In this document: one piece after another, positions 10,548 to 17,939 of the stretch | How positions within the stretch are numbered: position 1 is the stretch's first letter | How the letters are laid out: every line of letters begins with the position of its first letter | From: Gemmatimonadota bacterium | GTDB taxonomy: Bacteria; Gemmatimonadota; Gemmatimonadetes; Gemmatimonadales; Gemmatimonadaceae | Assembly: GCA_016714015.1 (NCBI GenBank) | Contig: JADJNZ010000009.1 | Span: 1-64,000 of the forward strand | Length of the DNA stretch: 64,000 nucleotides | Reading direction: 5' to 3' | Made by a program: the position numbers and the translations under genes | Notes under the pieces: generated by a model | The model's input: the letters and a program-made list of their open reading frames with translations, nothing else | Told to the model about the DNA's origin: nothing | The model's database searches: none

Positions 10548-11414
10548 ATGACCACCCGACTCCCGCACGGCCGTCGTGCGCTCGTGCGGCTCGCGATCCC
10601 CATCGCGATCCCTCTCGCGCTCGCGATCCCGACCGTCGCCGCCCCCGCCGGGGCGCAGACCGACTTCTACAACACCGACCGCGGCCGGCCGCTGCGCACC
10701 GAGGACGCGCTCGTCATCGAGCGGCGCGCGTTCGAGCTGCAGGCGGCGCCGCTCACCTTCACGCGCGTCGCGCGCGGCGTGTCGCAGTGGGGGATCGCGC
10801 CGGAGCTCGCGTGGGGCTTCGCGCCGCGCACGCAGCTCGAGGTCGCGCTCCCCATCGCCGTGCAGGACGACGGGACGCGCCCGCGTGCGCTCACCGCGCT
10901 CGCCGGCGTCGAAGTGGAACTGCTCCACCAGCTCAACGCCGAGACGACGACGCTGCCCGCCTTCGCGCTCGGCGCGGGGGTGCACCTGCCGGTCGGGCCA
11001 CTCGCGCCGGCGCGCGAGCTGGTGTCGTTGCGGGCGCTGGCCACGCGCACGCTCGCCTGGGGGCGGGTGCACCTGAACGGCGCGTACACCGTCGGGGACG
11101 ACCTCGCACCGGGGGATCGCGGTGCGGACGACGCCTCGCGATGGGCGGCCGGAATCGCCGTCGATCACACCTTCCCGCTGCGTTCGCTGCTCGTCGGCGC
11201 GGAGGCCCACGCCATCGCGCCGCTCCTCGCCGATGCGGCGACGGAGTGGCGCGTGGGGGCCGGCGTCCGGCAGCAGCTCTCGCCGCGCGTCGCGCTCGAC
11301 GCGGGGATCGGGCGACGGATCTCGGAGGGCGGGGCCGGGTGGACGCTCACCTTCGGCGCCGCGTATGCGTTCGCGCCACCGGGGATGCCAGGATTCGGCG
11401 GGAGGGTCCGCTGA
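10548..11414 (+). CDS. Outer-membrane beta-barrel-like protein (MetA-pathway/transporter-like)
   Basis: This 288-aa protein starts at the ATG at 10548 (an in-frame ATG at 10536 also exists). It has a signal peptide ending APAGAQ, then alternating strands such as APELAWGFAPRTQLEVALPIAV, repeated RVHLNGAYTV-type segments and a final strand ending in aromatic or hydrophobic residues. Overall layout resembles the MetA-pathway of phenol degradation family of putative outer-membrane channels: an early WGIAPELAWG strand and a last strand GWTLTFGAAYAF. No substrate can be read from the sequence. Its stop overlaps the next start (TGATG), so the two are translationally coupled. Confidence 0.6.
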   Translation: MTTRLPHGRRALVRLAIPIAIPLALAIPTVAAPAGAQTDFYNTDRGRPLRTEDALVIERRAFELQAAPLTFTRVARGVSQWGIAPELAWGFAPRTQLEVALPIAVQDDGTRPRALTALAGVEVELLHQLNAETTTLPAFALGAGVHLPVGPLAPARELVSLRALATRTLAWGRVHLNGAYTVGDDLAPGDRGADDASRWAAGIAVDHTFPLRSLLVGAEAHAIAPLLADAATEWRVGAGVRQQLSPRVALDAGIGRRISEGGAGWTLTFGAAYAFAPPGMPGFGGRVR

Positions 11415-12511
11415 TGCCGCGCCTGAATACCCAGAGGCGACTGATCGCGGCGGTCGCGTTCGCCGCGGCGTTCACGGGCGCCGCGCGCGACGCGCGCGCG
11501 CAGTGGAGCACCGTCTACGAGCAGTTCTATCTCCCCGCCGACCACAACTTCGCGTTCCGGCGCTACTACCCCGGCGCCGACCGGCTCTTCAACGCCTTCG
11601 ACTACGGGCACGCGATCCTCTACGAGAAGCTCTGGACGCGTCCCGCCGACGCGGCGCGGATCCTCGAAGGGGAGACGTACACCTTCCTCACCACCGAGCT
11701 GCTGAACCGCCCGCCGCGACTCCCGCTGGTGGAGGACGCGATCGAGCCCCGCTATGCGCGACTCGCGCCCGAGGCGAAGGCGATGTTCGAGTGGGCGCAT
11801 GTGCTGCACCGGCAGGCATACGACATCCTCGCCGACGAGCGGCTCGACGCGGCGGCGAAGGACCGCGCCATGGCGCGCGTGCTCGCGTACTACCGCTCGC
11901 GTCCCGACCTCGCGTTCAGCGTCCGGCCGAAGAACATGTCGCTCATGCAGGAGCAGCCCTACTCGCTCGCGTTCCGGCAGGGCTTCCCGAAGTTCAACGG
12001 CCTCATCTGGGCGTACCACTGGCTCCAGGTGGGGCTCTACGAGCCGCTGATGGTGGGGCGCACGGTGGAGGAGCGGCAAGCCGGCGTCGCCGCGACGGTC
12101 GCCCGCTTCCGGCAGATGCTCCCCGGCGCCCCAGAGGGCTATCCGGTGCTGATGCCGATGACCGGGGCCATCGCGCCCACGTTCGCGGCGCGGTATCCGG
12201 AGATCGCCATCATCTTCGACAACCTCCACTCGATGCACGACGTGATCTCGGACATCCTCGCCAACGCGTCGGTGCCGCGCGGGAAGAAGCGCGAGCTCAT
12301 CCTCGTGGCGGCGCGCGCGTATCGCGACGACACCACCGACGTCATGACGGTGGCGGGGTGGAAGCGGATGACCGAACTCATGGGGGTGGAGAACCAGGGC
12401 GGCCCGTCGGTGGGGTTCCTCCCCGCGCTCCCCAAGCCGACCATGCCGCGAGGGGCGGTGATGCGGCACGACAAGGACGGGAACCCGATCGGGGGGCACG
12501 ACCACCACTGA
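11414..12511 (+). CDS. Exported conserved protein of unknown function
   Basis: The 365-aa product starts at an ATG overlapping the upstream stop. It has a signal peptide (cleavage after ARDARAQ) and a soluble, largely helical body rich in Tyr, Trp and His, with motifs NHFAFRRYYPGADRLF-like near residue 45 (DHNFAFRRYYPGADRLFNAF region), MFEWAHVLHRQAYDIL near 120 and IIFDNLHSMHDVISDIL near 270. The C-terminus ends GGHDHH. The regular His/Asp pairs inside helices suggest a metal or haem environment, but I do not recognise the family. Coupling to the barrel gene suggests a shared extracytoplasmic job. Confidence 0.6.
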   Translation: MPRLNTQRRLIAAVAFAAAFTGAARDARAQWSTVYEQFYLPADHNFAFRRYYPGADRLFNAFDYGHAILYEKLWTRPADAARILEGETYTFLTTELLNRPPRLPLVEDAIEPRYARLAPEAKAMFEWAHVLHRQAYDILADERLDAAAKDRAMARVLAYYRSRPDLAFSVRPKNMSLMQEQPYSLAFRQGFPKFNGLIWAYHWLQVGLYEPLMVGRTVEERQAGVAATVARFRQMLPGAPEGYPVLMPMTGAIAPTFAARYPEIAIIFDNLHSMHDVISDILANASVPRGKKRELILVAARAYRDDTTDVMTVAGWKRMTELMGVENQGGPSVGFLPALPKPTMPRGAVMRHDKDGNPIGGHDHH

Positions 12512-12525
12512 AGGATGACTCGGGA

Positions 12526-12551
12526 GGCGGGCGGTCCCCCGGCCGCCCGCC
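12526..12551 (+). terminator. Hairpin after the exported-protein gene
   Basis: GGCGGGCGG pairs with CCGCCCGCC around an 8-base loop, 15 bp after the stop. No T tract follows, so termination strength is uncertain. Confidence 0.45.
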
Positions 12552-12563
12552 CCCGCGGCGGAG

Positions 12564-12578
12564 TAGGGGATTCCCCTA
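12564..12578. promoter_or_regulatory. Perfect palindrome TAGGGGATTCCCCTA, candidate operator
   Basis: Seven-base arms TAGGGGA and TCCCCTA flank one central T. The site covers the -35 zone of the promoter whose -10 is TATAGT at 12599-12604, in front of the LuxR/NarL-type regulator. NarL-family regulators bind short inverted repeats of this size, so autoregulation by the downstream regulator is the simplest reading. Confidence 0.5.
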
Positions 12579-12598
12579 GGAAATCTGGGAATGCTCCT

Positions 12599-12604
12599 TA
12601 TAGT
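12599..12604 (+). promoter_or_regulatory. -10 element TATAGT of the response-regulator gene
   Basis: TATAGT lies 32 bp before the start at 12637. The region 17 bp upstream has no good -35 match and overlaps the palindrome, as expected of an activator-dependent promoter. Confidence 0.45.
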
Positions 12605-12636
12605 TGCGCGTTTTCCGCACCCCTAGCCTTCAGCCC

Positions 12637-13296
12637 ATGAGCGACGACCTCATTCGCGTGATTCTCGCCGACGACCATGCCGTCGTCCGCGCCGGGCTGA
12701 AGGCCGTGCTCGGCTCGGCGAAGGACATGCTCGTGGTCGGCGAGGCTTCCAACGGCCCCGAGGCGGTGGCCCTGGCAGAACGCCTGACGCCTGATGTGGT
12801 GATCATGGACCTCTCGATCGGCGAAGTCGATGGTGGCCAGGCCACCAAGATGCTGATCGAGAAGGGCATCCCCTCCCGCGTGCTCATCCTGACGATGCAT
12901 CCGGAGGAGGACTACCTCGTCCCGATGCTCGAGGCCGGCGCCTCGGGGTTCCTCCCCAAGACAGCGGCGGACAAGGACCTGATCGACGCGGTGCGCACGG
13001 TGGCCCGCGGCGACGTGTTCGTGCGCGCCGAGGCGGCGCGGATCCTCGCGAAGGGCTACCAGCGCAAGGACCCGATGCACGAGGACCGGGCGCGGTACGA
13101 GCGCCTGACCGAGCGCGAGCGCGACGTGCTGCGCCTCACCGCGCAGGGCTACTCGGCGCCCGAGATCGGCGAGCGGCTGTTCATCTCGCCCAAGACGGTG
13201 GACACGTACAAGCAGCGGATCCAGGACAAACTGGGGTTGTCGCATCGGCATGAGTATGTGCAGTTCGCGCTGCGGCTCGGATTGCTGCACGCGTAG
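12637..13296 (+). CDS. NarL/FixJ-family response regulator
   Basis: This 219-aa protein has an N-terminal receiver domain (residues about 6-120) with the acidic pair DD at 15-16, phospho-acceptor Asp58 in VVIMDLS, Thr in LILTMH and Lys in GFLPKTAAD. A C-terminal GerE/LuxR DNA-binding domain (about 150-215) reads LTERERDVLRLTAQG, then IGERLFISPKTVDTYKQRI. It is a phosphorylation-controlled transcription factor. The palindrome just upstream is a likely own target. The sensor kinase at 13384 follows 87 bp downstream and is the likely partner, although it has its own promoter-like TATTTT. Confidence 0.93.
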   Translation: MSDDLIRVILADDHAVVRAGLKAVLGSAKDMLVVGEASNGPEAVALAERLTPDVVIMDLSIGEVDGGQATKMLIEKGIPSRVLILTMHPEEDYLVPMLEAGASGFLPKTAADKDLIDAVRTVARGDVFVRAEAARILAKGYQRKDPMHEDRARYERLTERERDVLRLTAQGYSAPEIGERLFISPKTVDTYKQRIQDKLGLSHRHEYVQFALRLGLLHA

Positions 13297-13371
13297 ACAG
13301 GATGAAGGTGGAAGGATGAAAGTGGAAAGTGCGGCGATGCGGTGGCTCCCCCGGGCCGAGCGTCGCCGCGC

Positions 13372-13377
13372 TATTTT
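13372..13377 (+). promoter_or_regulatory. TATTTT -10 element 6 nt before the sensor-kinase ATG
   Basis: TATTTT is followed by GCGTCC and then ATG. A -10 at this distance would place the transcript start on or next to the A of ATG, which implies a leaderless mRNA. Confidence 0.5.
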
Positions 13378-13383
13378 GCGTCC

Positions 13384-15225
13384 ATGCTGACCACCACCTC
13401 GAAACTCCGGCTCACGGTCGGTGCCGGTGTCCTCGCGCTCCTGCTCGTCGGCGTCGTGGCGCTCGAGGCGACGCAGCGGGCGGCGGTGGCGGTCGGTGAC
13501 ACGAGCGAGTTGCGGGTGGTGCAAGGGCTGCTCGCCGTGCTCCTCCTCGTCGGGCTGGTGCTCGCCTGGTTCGCGTACGCGTCGCTGCAGGACGATCTCG
13601 TGCAGCGCGCGGAGGCGGAGCAGGCGCTGCGGTCGTCCGAGGCCAAGTTCGCGGGGATCCTCGAGATCGCGGCCGACGCGATCATCTCGATCGACGAACT
13701 GCAGCGCATCCTGCACTTCAACCGCGGGGCGGAGCTCGCGTTCGGGTACTCGGCGAACGAGGTGCTCGGGCAGCCGCTCTCCACGCTCATGCCCGACCGG
13801 TTCCGGCACGGGCACGACACGCATGTCCGCTCGTTCGGGCAGGCGCAGGAGACGTCGCGGCAGATGGGGGAGCGGCGCGAGATCTACGGGCTGCGGCGCG
13901 ACGGGACCGAGTTCGCGGCCGAGGCGTCGATCTCGAAGCTGACGCGCGTGGGCGGGAACCGGATCTTCACGGTCCTCCTGCGCGACGTCTCGGAACGGAA
14001 GAAGCGGGAGGAGGGGCAGCGGCAACTCGCGACGGCAGTGGCGAAGCTCGGCGAGACGCTCGAGGTGGAGGTCACCGAGCGCTCGATCGCGCAGCTCGCG
14101 CTCCCCTGGCTCGGCTGCGGCGCGATCCTCGACGTGCTCACCGGGACGCACCAGCTGCGTCGCGTGGTGCCGGTGACCGGGGACGCCGCGCTCGACGCGG
14201 CGCTGGCGGCGGTGGCCGAGCATCCGATCGATTTCGATTCACCGTCCCGGGTGGTGGACGTGCTGCGGCGCGCGCGCACCGACGTCGCCGAGGCGACGGA
14301 CGAGTGGATCGAGGCGCACAGTGGCGACCTCGCGGAGTTCGACCGGATGCGCGCGCTGGGGATGGGGCCGGTGATCCTGCTTCCCCTGATCGCGCGTGAA
14401 CACGTGCTCGGCGTGCTCAAGGTGTTCCGGCGTCAGGGGCGGCCGTCGTTCACCGAAGCGGAGGTCCACATCGCCGAGGAGCTGGCGGTGCGGGCGGCGT
14501 TCGCGCTCGACAACGCGCGGCTCTACGCGACGGCGCGGCAGGCGACGCACGAGCGCGACCATGCGCTCGGGGTCGTCTCGCACGACCTGCGCAATCCCAT
14601 CTCGGCGATCGGGATGAGCGCGCGCGCACTGCTCGCGGCGCTCCCGCCGGACGACGCGGCGAAGCGCGAGCTGGTCGGCAACATCATGGCGAGCCAGGAC
14701 CTCACGCAGCGGATGATCCGCGACCTGCTCGACGTGGCGAGCATCCAGATGGGCCGGCTCTCGGTGGAGCGGCGGACCGAGGCGCCGCTGCCGATCCTGG
14801 AGCGTGCGATGGCGCTCTTCCAGCGAGAGGCGGAGGACAAGTCGATCGCGTTCACGCTCGAGGCGGACGCGAGTCTCCCCACGGTGAGCGGCGACCCGGA
14901 GCGGCTGCTGCAGGTGCTGGCGAACCTCGTCGCCAATGCGCTGCGGTTCACCGAGCGGGGCGGGCGGATCACGGTGCGCGCGCGTCGCGCCGGCGACGAG
15001 GTGGAGATGAGCGTGACCGACACCGGCGCGGGGATCCCGGCGGCGAACATGCCGAGGATCTTCGAGCGCTACTGGACGGTGCGGGGGAACGCGCCGAAGG
15101 GCGGGACGGGACTCGGGCTCGCGATCGCGCGGAGCATCGTCGAGGCGCACGGCGGGCGCATCTGGGCCGAGTCGGTGCTCGGCGAGGGGAGCACGTTCCG
15201 GTTCACCGTGAAGGTCGCGAACTGA
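13384..15225 (+). CDS. Membrane-bound PAS/GAF sensor histidine kinase
   Basis: The 613-aa protein has two membrane segments (about 10-28 and 47-65), a PAS domain (about 85-195, ADAIISIDELQRILHFN), a GAF-like domain (about 205-390) and a HisKA/HATPase core. The phospho-acceptor is His400 in VVSHDLRNPIS. The N box is NLVANALRFT, G1 is VTDTGAGIP and G2 is GGTGLGLAI. It autophosphorylates in response to an unknown cue sensed by PAS or GAF. With only a short loop between the membrane segments, sensing is probably cytoplasmic or intramembrane. NarL-type regulators usually pair with HisKA_3 kinases, so this HisKA kinase next to a NarL regulator is an unusual couple. Confidence 0.93.
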   Translation: MLTTTSKLRLTVGAGVLALLLVGVVALEATQRAAVAVGDTSELRVVQGLLAVLLLVGLVLAWFAYASLQDDLVQRAEAEQALRSSEAKFAGILEIAADAIISIDELQRILHFNRGAELAFGYSANEVLGQPLSTLMPDRFRHGHDTHVRSFGQAQETSRQMGERREIYGLRRDGTEFAAEASISKLTRVGGNRIFTVLLRDVSERKKREEGQRQLATAVAKLGETLEVEVTERSIAQLALPWLGCGAILDVLTGTHQLRRVVPVTGDAALDAALAAVAEHPIDFDSPSRVVDVLRRARTDVAEATDEWIEAHSGDLAEFDRMRALGMGPVILLPLIAREHVLGVLKVFRRQGRPSFTEAEVHIAEELAVRAAFALDNARLYATARQATHERDHALGVVSHDLRNPISAIGMSARALLAALPPDDAAKRELVGNIMASQDLTQRMIRDLLDVASIQMGRLSVERRTEAPLPILERAMALFQREAEDKSIAFTLEADASLPTVSGDPERLLQVLANLVANALRFTERGGRITVRARRAGDEVEMSVTDTGAGIPAANMPRIFERYWTVRGNAPKGGTGLGLAIARSIVEAHGGRIWAESVLGEGSTFRFTVKVAN

Positions 15226-15451
15226 GCACTTCGCGATAGGCGGCGTCGAGCCGGTCGAGCTCGACCTCCCAGGAACGCGCCTCGGCGTGCGCGCGCGCGG
15301 GGAACGCGAGACCGTTCACCTCATCGCGGAGATTGTCGGCGACGCCGCCGGCCGGCGTGGCGATCACCGGCGTTCCAGAGGCCATCGCCTCGAGGATCAC
15401 GAGCCCCAACGTCTCGGTGGTGGAGGAGAAGAGGAAGGCGTCGGCGCTGGC
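15203..15451 (-). pseudogene. Remnant of a GT4-family glycosyltransferase C-terminus
   Basis: On the minus strand 82 codons encode the signature end of a group 1 (GT-B) glycosyltransferase: ASADAFLFSSTTETLGL, the E-x7-E region LVILEAMASGTPVIATPAGG, NGLAFPA, and then directly RAHAEARSWEVELDRLDAAY. In intact enzymes about 25-30 residues separate NGLAFPA from the ARAHAEARSW helix, so an internal piece is gone. Everything upstream (about 290 residues) is missing: at 15451 the homology stops and the opposite-strand RCC1 reading begins. This is a relic left by rearrangement, overlapping the end of the sensor kinase by 23 bp. Confidence 0.75.
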
Positions 15452-16949
15452 GTTGGCGCCGGCAGCGTCGCCGCCGACCGACGGGTTCTTCACCGGTGCC
15501 GCGTTCGTCGGGGCCGTGCCCGAGGCCGATGTGCCGGCCCGCATCCCCTGGTTCTCCGGGTGGACGGATCCCGCCCCGACTCCGGCGCCGATCCCGCGCG
15601 GGATCATCGCGGGCGCCGTGCGCTCGCCGTTCCGCGGGCTCCTGCCGAACGTCGTGGTGCGCGAGGTGGAGTCCGCCGCGAGCACGACGACGGCGGCGAA
15701 CGCGACGTTCTCCTTGAGCGCCGACGTCGGGACCGCGCTCGTCGAGCTCGACGGCCTCCCCGCCGAGTGCACCGCGCCGGCCGCACGCGCGGTCACGGTG
15801 CCGGCGAACGCGACGGTGACGGTGGAGCTGCTCGTCGACTGCTGGCCGTTCGCCGGCGCGACGACGCTCGCGCCCGGTGCCGACTTCATGTGTGCGGTCG
15901 CGAAGCATGGGCCGCACTGCTGGGGCGCGAACGCGCGCGGGCAACTGGGCATCGGGAGCACGAGCGACTCGCTGCTGCCGTCGCTCGTGTCCGGCGGCTA
16001 CACGAGCGTCACCGCCGGAGTCGCGCACGCCTGCGGGCGCACCTCGGCGGCCGACGTCCGCTGTTGGGGCGCCGGCGACGCCGGCCAGCTCGGGAACGGG
16101 GCGCTCACCGATCGCCTCACGCCGACACCGGTCGCCGGCGGACACGCGTTCCTCGCCGTCTCCGCGGGTGACGCACACACCTGCGCCGTGAAGGGCGACG
16201 GCAGCGTCTGGTGCTGGGGAACGAACGCGAGCGGACAACTGGGGACGGGCAGCACGTCGTCCTCCGCGTCCCCGGTCCTCGTCGCGTCGAGCGTGTCGTT
16301 CGCGACGGTCGCGGCCGGTGCGCAGCACACCTGCGCGCTCGACCGCGGCGGCGCGGCGTGGTGCTGGGGTGCCGGGACGGCCGGCGAACTCGGTGACGGC
16401 GCGAGCACCACGCGGCTCGAGCCGGTCGCCGTCGCGACCGCGGAACGGTTCGCCGCCCTCACGCTGCGCGGCGCGCACGCGTGCGGCACCACCGCGGCGG
16501 GCGCCGTCCTCTGCTGGGGCGAGAACCTCGACGGCGCGCTCGGCGACGGGACGAACGCGCCGCGCACCTCGCCCACGACCGTCCTGCACAACGGGAAGCT
16601 CTCGACCGTCGCCGCAGGCGCGCGGCACACCTGTGCCGTCTCCACGGGCGCGATCGCGCTCTGTTGGGGCGCCAACGCCGCCGGACAACTCGGCATCGGT
16701 ACCACCGCCCCCAGGAACACGCCGACCGCCGCGCCCTCCGCGACGAATCTCTCGCAGCTGTCGGCGGGTCCCGACTACACCTGCGGCGTCACGAGCGGTG
16801 CGGTCACCGGCACGGACGGCAACATCGTCGTGATCTCCACGCGCTCGCTGCTCTGCTGGGGCAGCAACGCGGGCGGGCAGTTCGGTCGCGGCGATCGCAC
16901 GTCGAGCCTGCTGCCGGCCGGCGCCGCGTTCGGCCTCACCTTCCGGTAG
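15333..16949 (+). CDS. RCC1-repeat (seven-blade) protein, probably 5'-truncated
   Basis: The frame is 538 codons long, but residues 1-40 are antisense of the glycosyltransferase relic and carry no signal peptide, so the original start appears lost. From about residue 85 a carboxypeptidase-regulatory/Ig-like segment is visible (GIIAGAVRSPFRGLLPN, then FSLSADVGTALVELDGLPA). It is followed by seven RCC1 repeats of about 50 residues, each with a Gly-rich strand, HTCA or similar and CWGxNxxGQLG. A cysteine before and in each CWG can form one disulfide per blade, which suits an exported protein. RCC1 propellers mediate protein binding. Without a signal peptide this copy may not be exported. Confidence 0.75.
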   Translation: MSATPPAGVAITGVPEAIASRITSPNVSVVEEKRKASALALAPAASPPTDGFFTGAAFVGAVPEADVPARIPWFSGWTDPAPTPAPIPRGIIAGAVRSPFRGLLPNVVVREVESAASTTTAANATFSLSADVGTALVELDGLPAECTAPAARAVTVPANATVTVELLVDCWPFAGATTLAPGADFMCAVAKHGPHCWGANARGQLGIGSTSDSLLPSLVSGGYTSVTAGVAHACGRTSAADVRCWGAGDAGQLGNGALTDRLTPTPVAGGHAFLAVSAGDAHTCAVKGDGSVWCWGTNASGQLGTGSTSSSASPVLVASSVSFATVAAGAQHTCALDRGGAAWCWGAGTAGELGDGASTTRLEPVAVATAERFAALTLRGAHACGTTAAGAVLCWGENLDGALGDGTNAPRTSPTTVLHNGKLSTVAAGARHTCAVSTGAIALCWGANAAGQLGIGTTAPRNTPTAAPSATNLSQLSAGPDYTCGVTSGAVTGTDGNIVVISTRSLLCWGSNAGGQFGRGDRTSSLLPAGAAFGLTFR

Positions 16950-17865
16950 CGCCGCTCCTCGCCGCGTACTCCTCCCACACGATCCGCGTGAGGTCCACCA
17001 TGAGCCGCGTCGCGTCGGCGCGCTCGGGGATCGCGCGCGTGAGGATCACGAGCACGAACGGACGCCCGCCCGCGGGATAGACGATCGCCGCATCGTGCGT
17101 CGTCGCGGTGATCCAGCCCGTCTTGTGCGCGACGCGCGTGCCCGCGGGGAGGCCGGCGGGAATCTCGTCATTGAACTCCTGTCGCATCAACGTCTCACGC
17201 ATCGCCTGCGTGGCCCAGACGCTCGCGACCTGCCCGCGTTCGAGGGCGGCGAGGAGTTTCCCCAGTCCGCGCGCGGTCGTCACGTTGTTGAGGCCGGCCC
17301 GGAAGGCGGGGCCGTCCTCGACGCCGCGCCGCACGAGGACGCCCGCACCACCGAGCCGGTCGGTGAAGGCGGTCACGCGCGTCGCGTCGAGCCGGTCGAT
17401 GAGGACGTTCGTCGCGAGGTTGCTCGAGCGCACGATCATGCGCTCGTTGAGTTCGCGGTACGAGATGGGCGCGCCCACGCGGTCGTAGAGCGCGTCGTCG
17501 GAGTCGTCGCTCGCGCTGAGGGCATAGGGCGAGCCGTCGACGATGGAGCGAAAGGCGTTCGCGAGCGGGATGCGCGCGTCGAGGTCGAGGGTGCCCTCGT
17601 CGGCTCGGCGGAAGAGCTCGAACATCACGGGCACCTTCATGGTGCTCGCGGCGTGGAAGCTCACGGTGTCGCCGACGCCGAGGGTGGCGCCGGTGGCGAG
17701 GTCTTCAATGAAGAGGCCGACCTCGGCGCCGCGGGTGGCGGCGATGCGCTGCACGAGGCGTTCGCGGAGGGCCGTGGCGCCCTGGAGGAACCCTTGAGCC
17801 GGGAGCCGGGTCGAAAGGGAGGCCGTGCAGAGGACGGCCGCGGAGAGTAGGATTCTTGGGTGCAC
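16936..17865 (-). CDS. Class A beta-lactamase-like serine hydrolase lacking the Glu166 equivalent
   Basis: Starting at the GTG at 17865, which gives a signal peptide (MHPRILLSAAVLCTASL) and sits 6 nt after TATATT, the product has 309 aa. The serine-hydrolase motifs are SxxK as STMK (about residue 78), SxN as SSN in MIVRSSNLATN and the KTG triad in HKTGW. The omega-loop position that should read ExxLN reads RAGLN, so the deacylating glutamate is absent. Such proteins acylate with beta-lactams but release slowly, or act as peptidoglycan DD-peptidases. I call it beta-lactamase-like rather than a resistance enzyme. Its stop overlaps the convergent RCC1 stop by 14 bp; the divergent neighbour is a lytic transglycosylase, so a cell-wall job fits. 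Confidence 0.85.
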   Translation of the reverse strand: MHPRILLSAAVLCTASLSTRLPAQGFLQGATALRERLVQRIAATRGAEVGLFIEDLATGATLGVGDTVSFHAASTMKVPVMFELFRRADEGTLDLDARIPLANAFRSIVDGSPYALSASDDSDDALYDRVGAPISYRELNERMIVRSSNLATNVLIDRLDATRVTAFTDRLGGAGVLVRRGVEDGPAFRAGLNNVTTARGLGKLLAALERGQVASVWATQAMRETLMRQEFNDEIPAGLPAGTRVAHKTGWITATTHDAAIVYPAGGRPFVLVILTRAIPERADATRLMVDLTRIVWEEYAARSGATGR

Positions 17866-17871
17866 GGGCCG

Positions 17872-17877
17872 AATATA
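17872..17877 (-). promoter_or_regulatory. TATATT -10 element 6 nt before the GTG at 17865
   Basis: On the minus strand TATATT is followed by CGGCCC and GTG. The spacing implies a leaderless or nearly leaderless transcript and also decides the start codon: a longer frame to 18045 would begin upstream of this promoter. Confidence 0.55.
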
Positions 17878-17939
17878 GCCCGAGCCCGGTGTTCGAGGCG
17901 CGGTCGCCGCGCCAGACAGTCCATCGTCCTGGGGGATGC

